A stretch of 64,000 bases of DNA, taken from contig CBDETA010000004.1 of NCBI GenBank assembly GCA_965242785.1, positions 682,001 to 746,000 on the forward strand, written 5' to 3'. The translations under genes were made by a program, and so were the position numbers. The stretch is from Maricaulis sp965242785 (GTDB lineage: Bacteria; Pseudomonadota; Alphaproteobacteria; Caulobacterales; Maricaulaceae). Below the pieces are notes generated by a model. That model was given only the letters and a program-made list of their open reading frames with translations, was not told where the DNA came from and ran no database searches. This document shows positions 63,487 to 64,000 of this stretch, piece after piece (within the stretch, counting starts at the first letter, position 1; each line of letters starts with the position of its first letter).

Positions 63487-64000
63487 TCAGGCCATTTCGC
63501 CGGGCTTGAACAGGCCCACGCGCAGATCCTTGGCGGTATAAATGGTTTTGCCGTCCGCTTCGACGCGTCCGTCGCCGATCGCCATGATCAGGCGGCGCTG
63601 GATGACGCGCTTGAGGTCGATGACATAGCGCACCAGCTGGGTGTCGGGCGTGATCTGGCCGGTGAATTTCACCTCGCCGACGCCCAGGGCGCGGCCCTTG
63701 CCGGGATTGCCCTTCCAGCACAGGAAGAAGCCCACCAGCTGCCACATCGCATCCAGGCCCAGACAGCCCGGCATCACCGGATCGCCCTTGAAGTGGCAAT
63801 CGAAGAACCAGAGGTCCTTCTTAATATCCAGTTCGGCGACGATCTGGCCCTTGCCGTATTCACCGGTGGTGTCGTCGATGTGCAGGATGCGGTCCATCAT
63901 CAGCATCGGCGGGGCGGGGAGCTGGGCGTTTTCAGGCCCCCACATCTTGCCGTCGCCGGAATCGATCAGGTCTTGGTAGCTGAAGGAGCTTTGGCGTTCT
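63487..64000 (-). CDS. fabA: 3-hydroxydecanoyl-ACP dehydratase/isomerase FabA (partial)
   Basis: The C-terminal 170 or so residues of FabA; the frame is open through the window edge. It dehydrates 3-hydroxydecanoyl-ACP and isomerises the double bond to start unsaturated fatty acid synthesis. AQLPAPPMLMMDR, the active-site His in LWFFDCHFKGDPVMPGC, and ALGVGEVKFTGQI are family blocks. The start lies beyond 64000: residues such as FSYQDLIDSGDGKMWGPEN upstream of the internal Met match the family N-terminus, so only a few residues are missing. Confidence 0.95.
   Translation of the reverse strand, partial: ERQSSFSYQDLIDSGDGKMWGPENAQLPAPPMLMMDRILHIDDTTGEYGKGQIVAELDIKKDLWFFDCHFKGDPVMPGCLGLDAMWQLVGFFLCWKGNPGKGRALGVGEVKFTGQITPDTQLVRYVIDLKRVIQRRLIMAIGDGRVEADGKTIYTAKDLRVGLFKPGEMA

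Overview
The window reads as chromosomal core DNA from a high-GC alphaproteobacterium, most likely a stalked or dimorphic marine type close to Maricaulis/Hyphomonadaceae or Caulobacterales. This is inferred from gene content and order (RegB/RegA, SenC, CcmABCDG, ispZ-ftsY-mtaB, sdhCDAB, mdh, sucCD, fabA-fabB), from several promoters with the Caulobacter-type -10 GCTANAWC, and from the TonB receptor and exported-peptidase repertoire. No rRNA, tRNA, insertion sequence, prophage or CRISPR array was found. Coding density is very high, with many 1-4 base start/stop overlaps and frequent GTG or TTG starts.

Layout. 1-5 kb: intracellular PHB depolymerase and a SCO1/SenC copper chaperone on the minus strand, divergent from the redox two-component pair regB-regA, then a DUF1223 secreted protein. 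5-11.3 kb: aconitase acnA (minus), divergent from the cytochrome c maturation genes ccmA-ccmB and ccmC-ccmD-ccmG, which are split by two small membrane-protein genes on the opposite strand. 11.3-19.3 kb: a minus-strand block with a MarR regulator carrying a lysine-rich tail, the tightly packed mtaB-ftsY-DMT transporter-ispZ operon, a DUF885 lipoprotein with a small membrane protein, and a short-chain dehydrogenase. 19.4-23.2 kb: succinate dehydrogenase sdhCDAB, followed by a 364-base non-coding stretch that folds well and may hold an undescribed small RNA.

23.2-31.4 kb: a PlsC-like acyltransferase, a methyltransferase-like protein, an ArsR regulator, a lipoprotein, a trypsin-like autotransporter started from TTG, and methylmalonate-semialdehyde dehydrogenase mmsA. 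31.4-39.8 kb: a mix of small metabolic and housekeeping genes (iron alcohol dehydrogenase, thioesterase, ZapE/AFG1 ATPase, O-methyltransferase, AraC regulator, ABC-F ATPase). 39.9-51.3 kb: malate dehydrogenase mdh and succinyl-CoA ligase sucCD, which flank about 8 kb holding a TspO-like protein, an acetyltransferase, a membrane LytTR regulator, a run of exported or membrane proteins around a carotenoid oxygenase, and a possibly degenerate GGDEF/EAL protein. 51.5-59.5 kb: a TonB-dependent receptor, a second membrane LytTR regulator, a membrane acyltransferase and an S9 peptidase. 59.6-64 kb: a lower-GC HNH endonuclease that looks acquired, then fatty-acid synthesis genes fabI, fabB and fabA (fabA runs off the end), with an exported cupin-like protein inserted.

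Together the genes cover aerobic energy metabolism: TCA enzymes (acnA, sdh, suc, mdh), cytochrome c and oxidase assembly (ccm, SCO) and the RegBA redox regulator that commonly controls such genes, plus storage polymer use and unsaturated fatty acid synthesis. The features least explained by known systems are the candidate structured RNA at about 23.1 kb, the possible PUA/EVE-like-HNH fusion at 59.6-60.5 kb, the lysine-tailed MarR protein, and the LytTR-linked exported modules.
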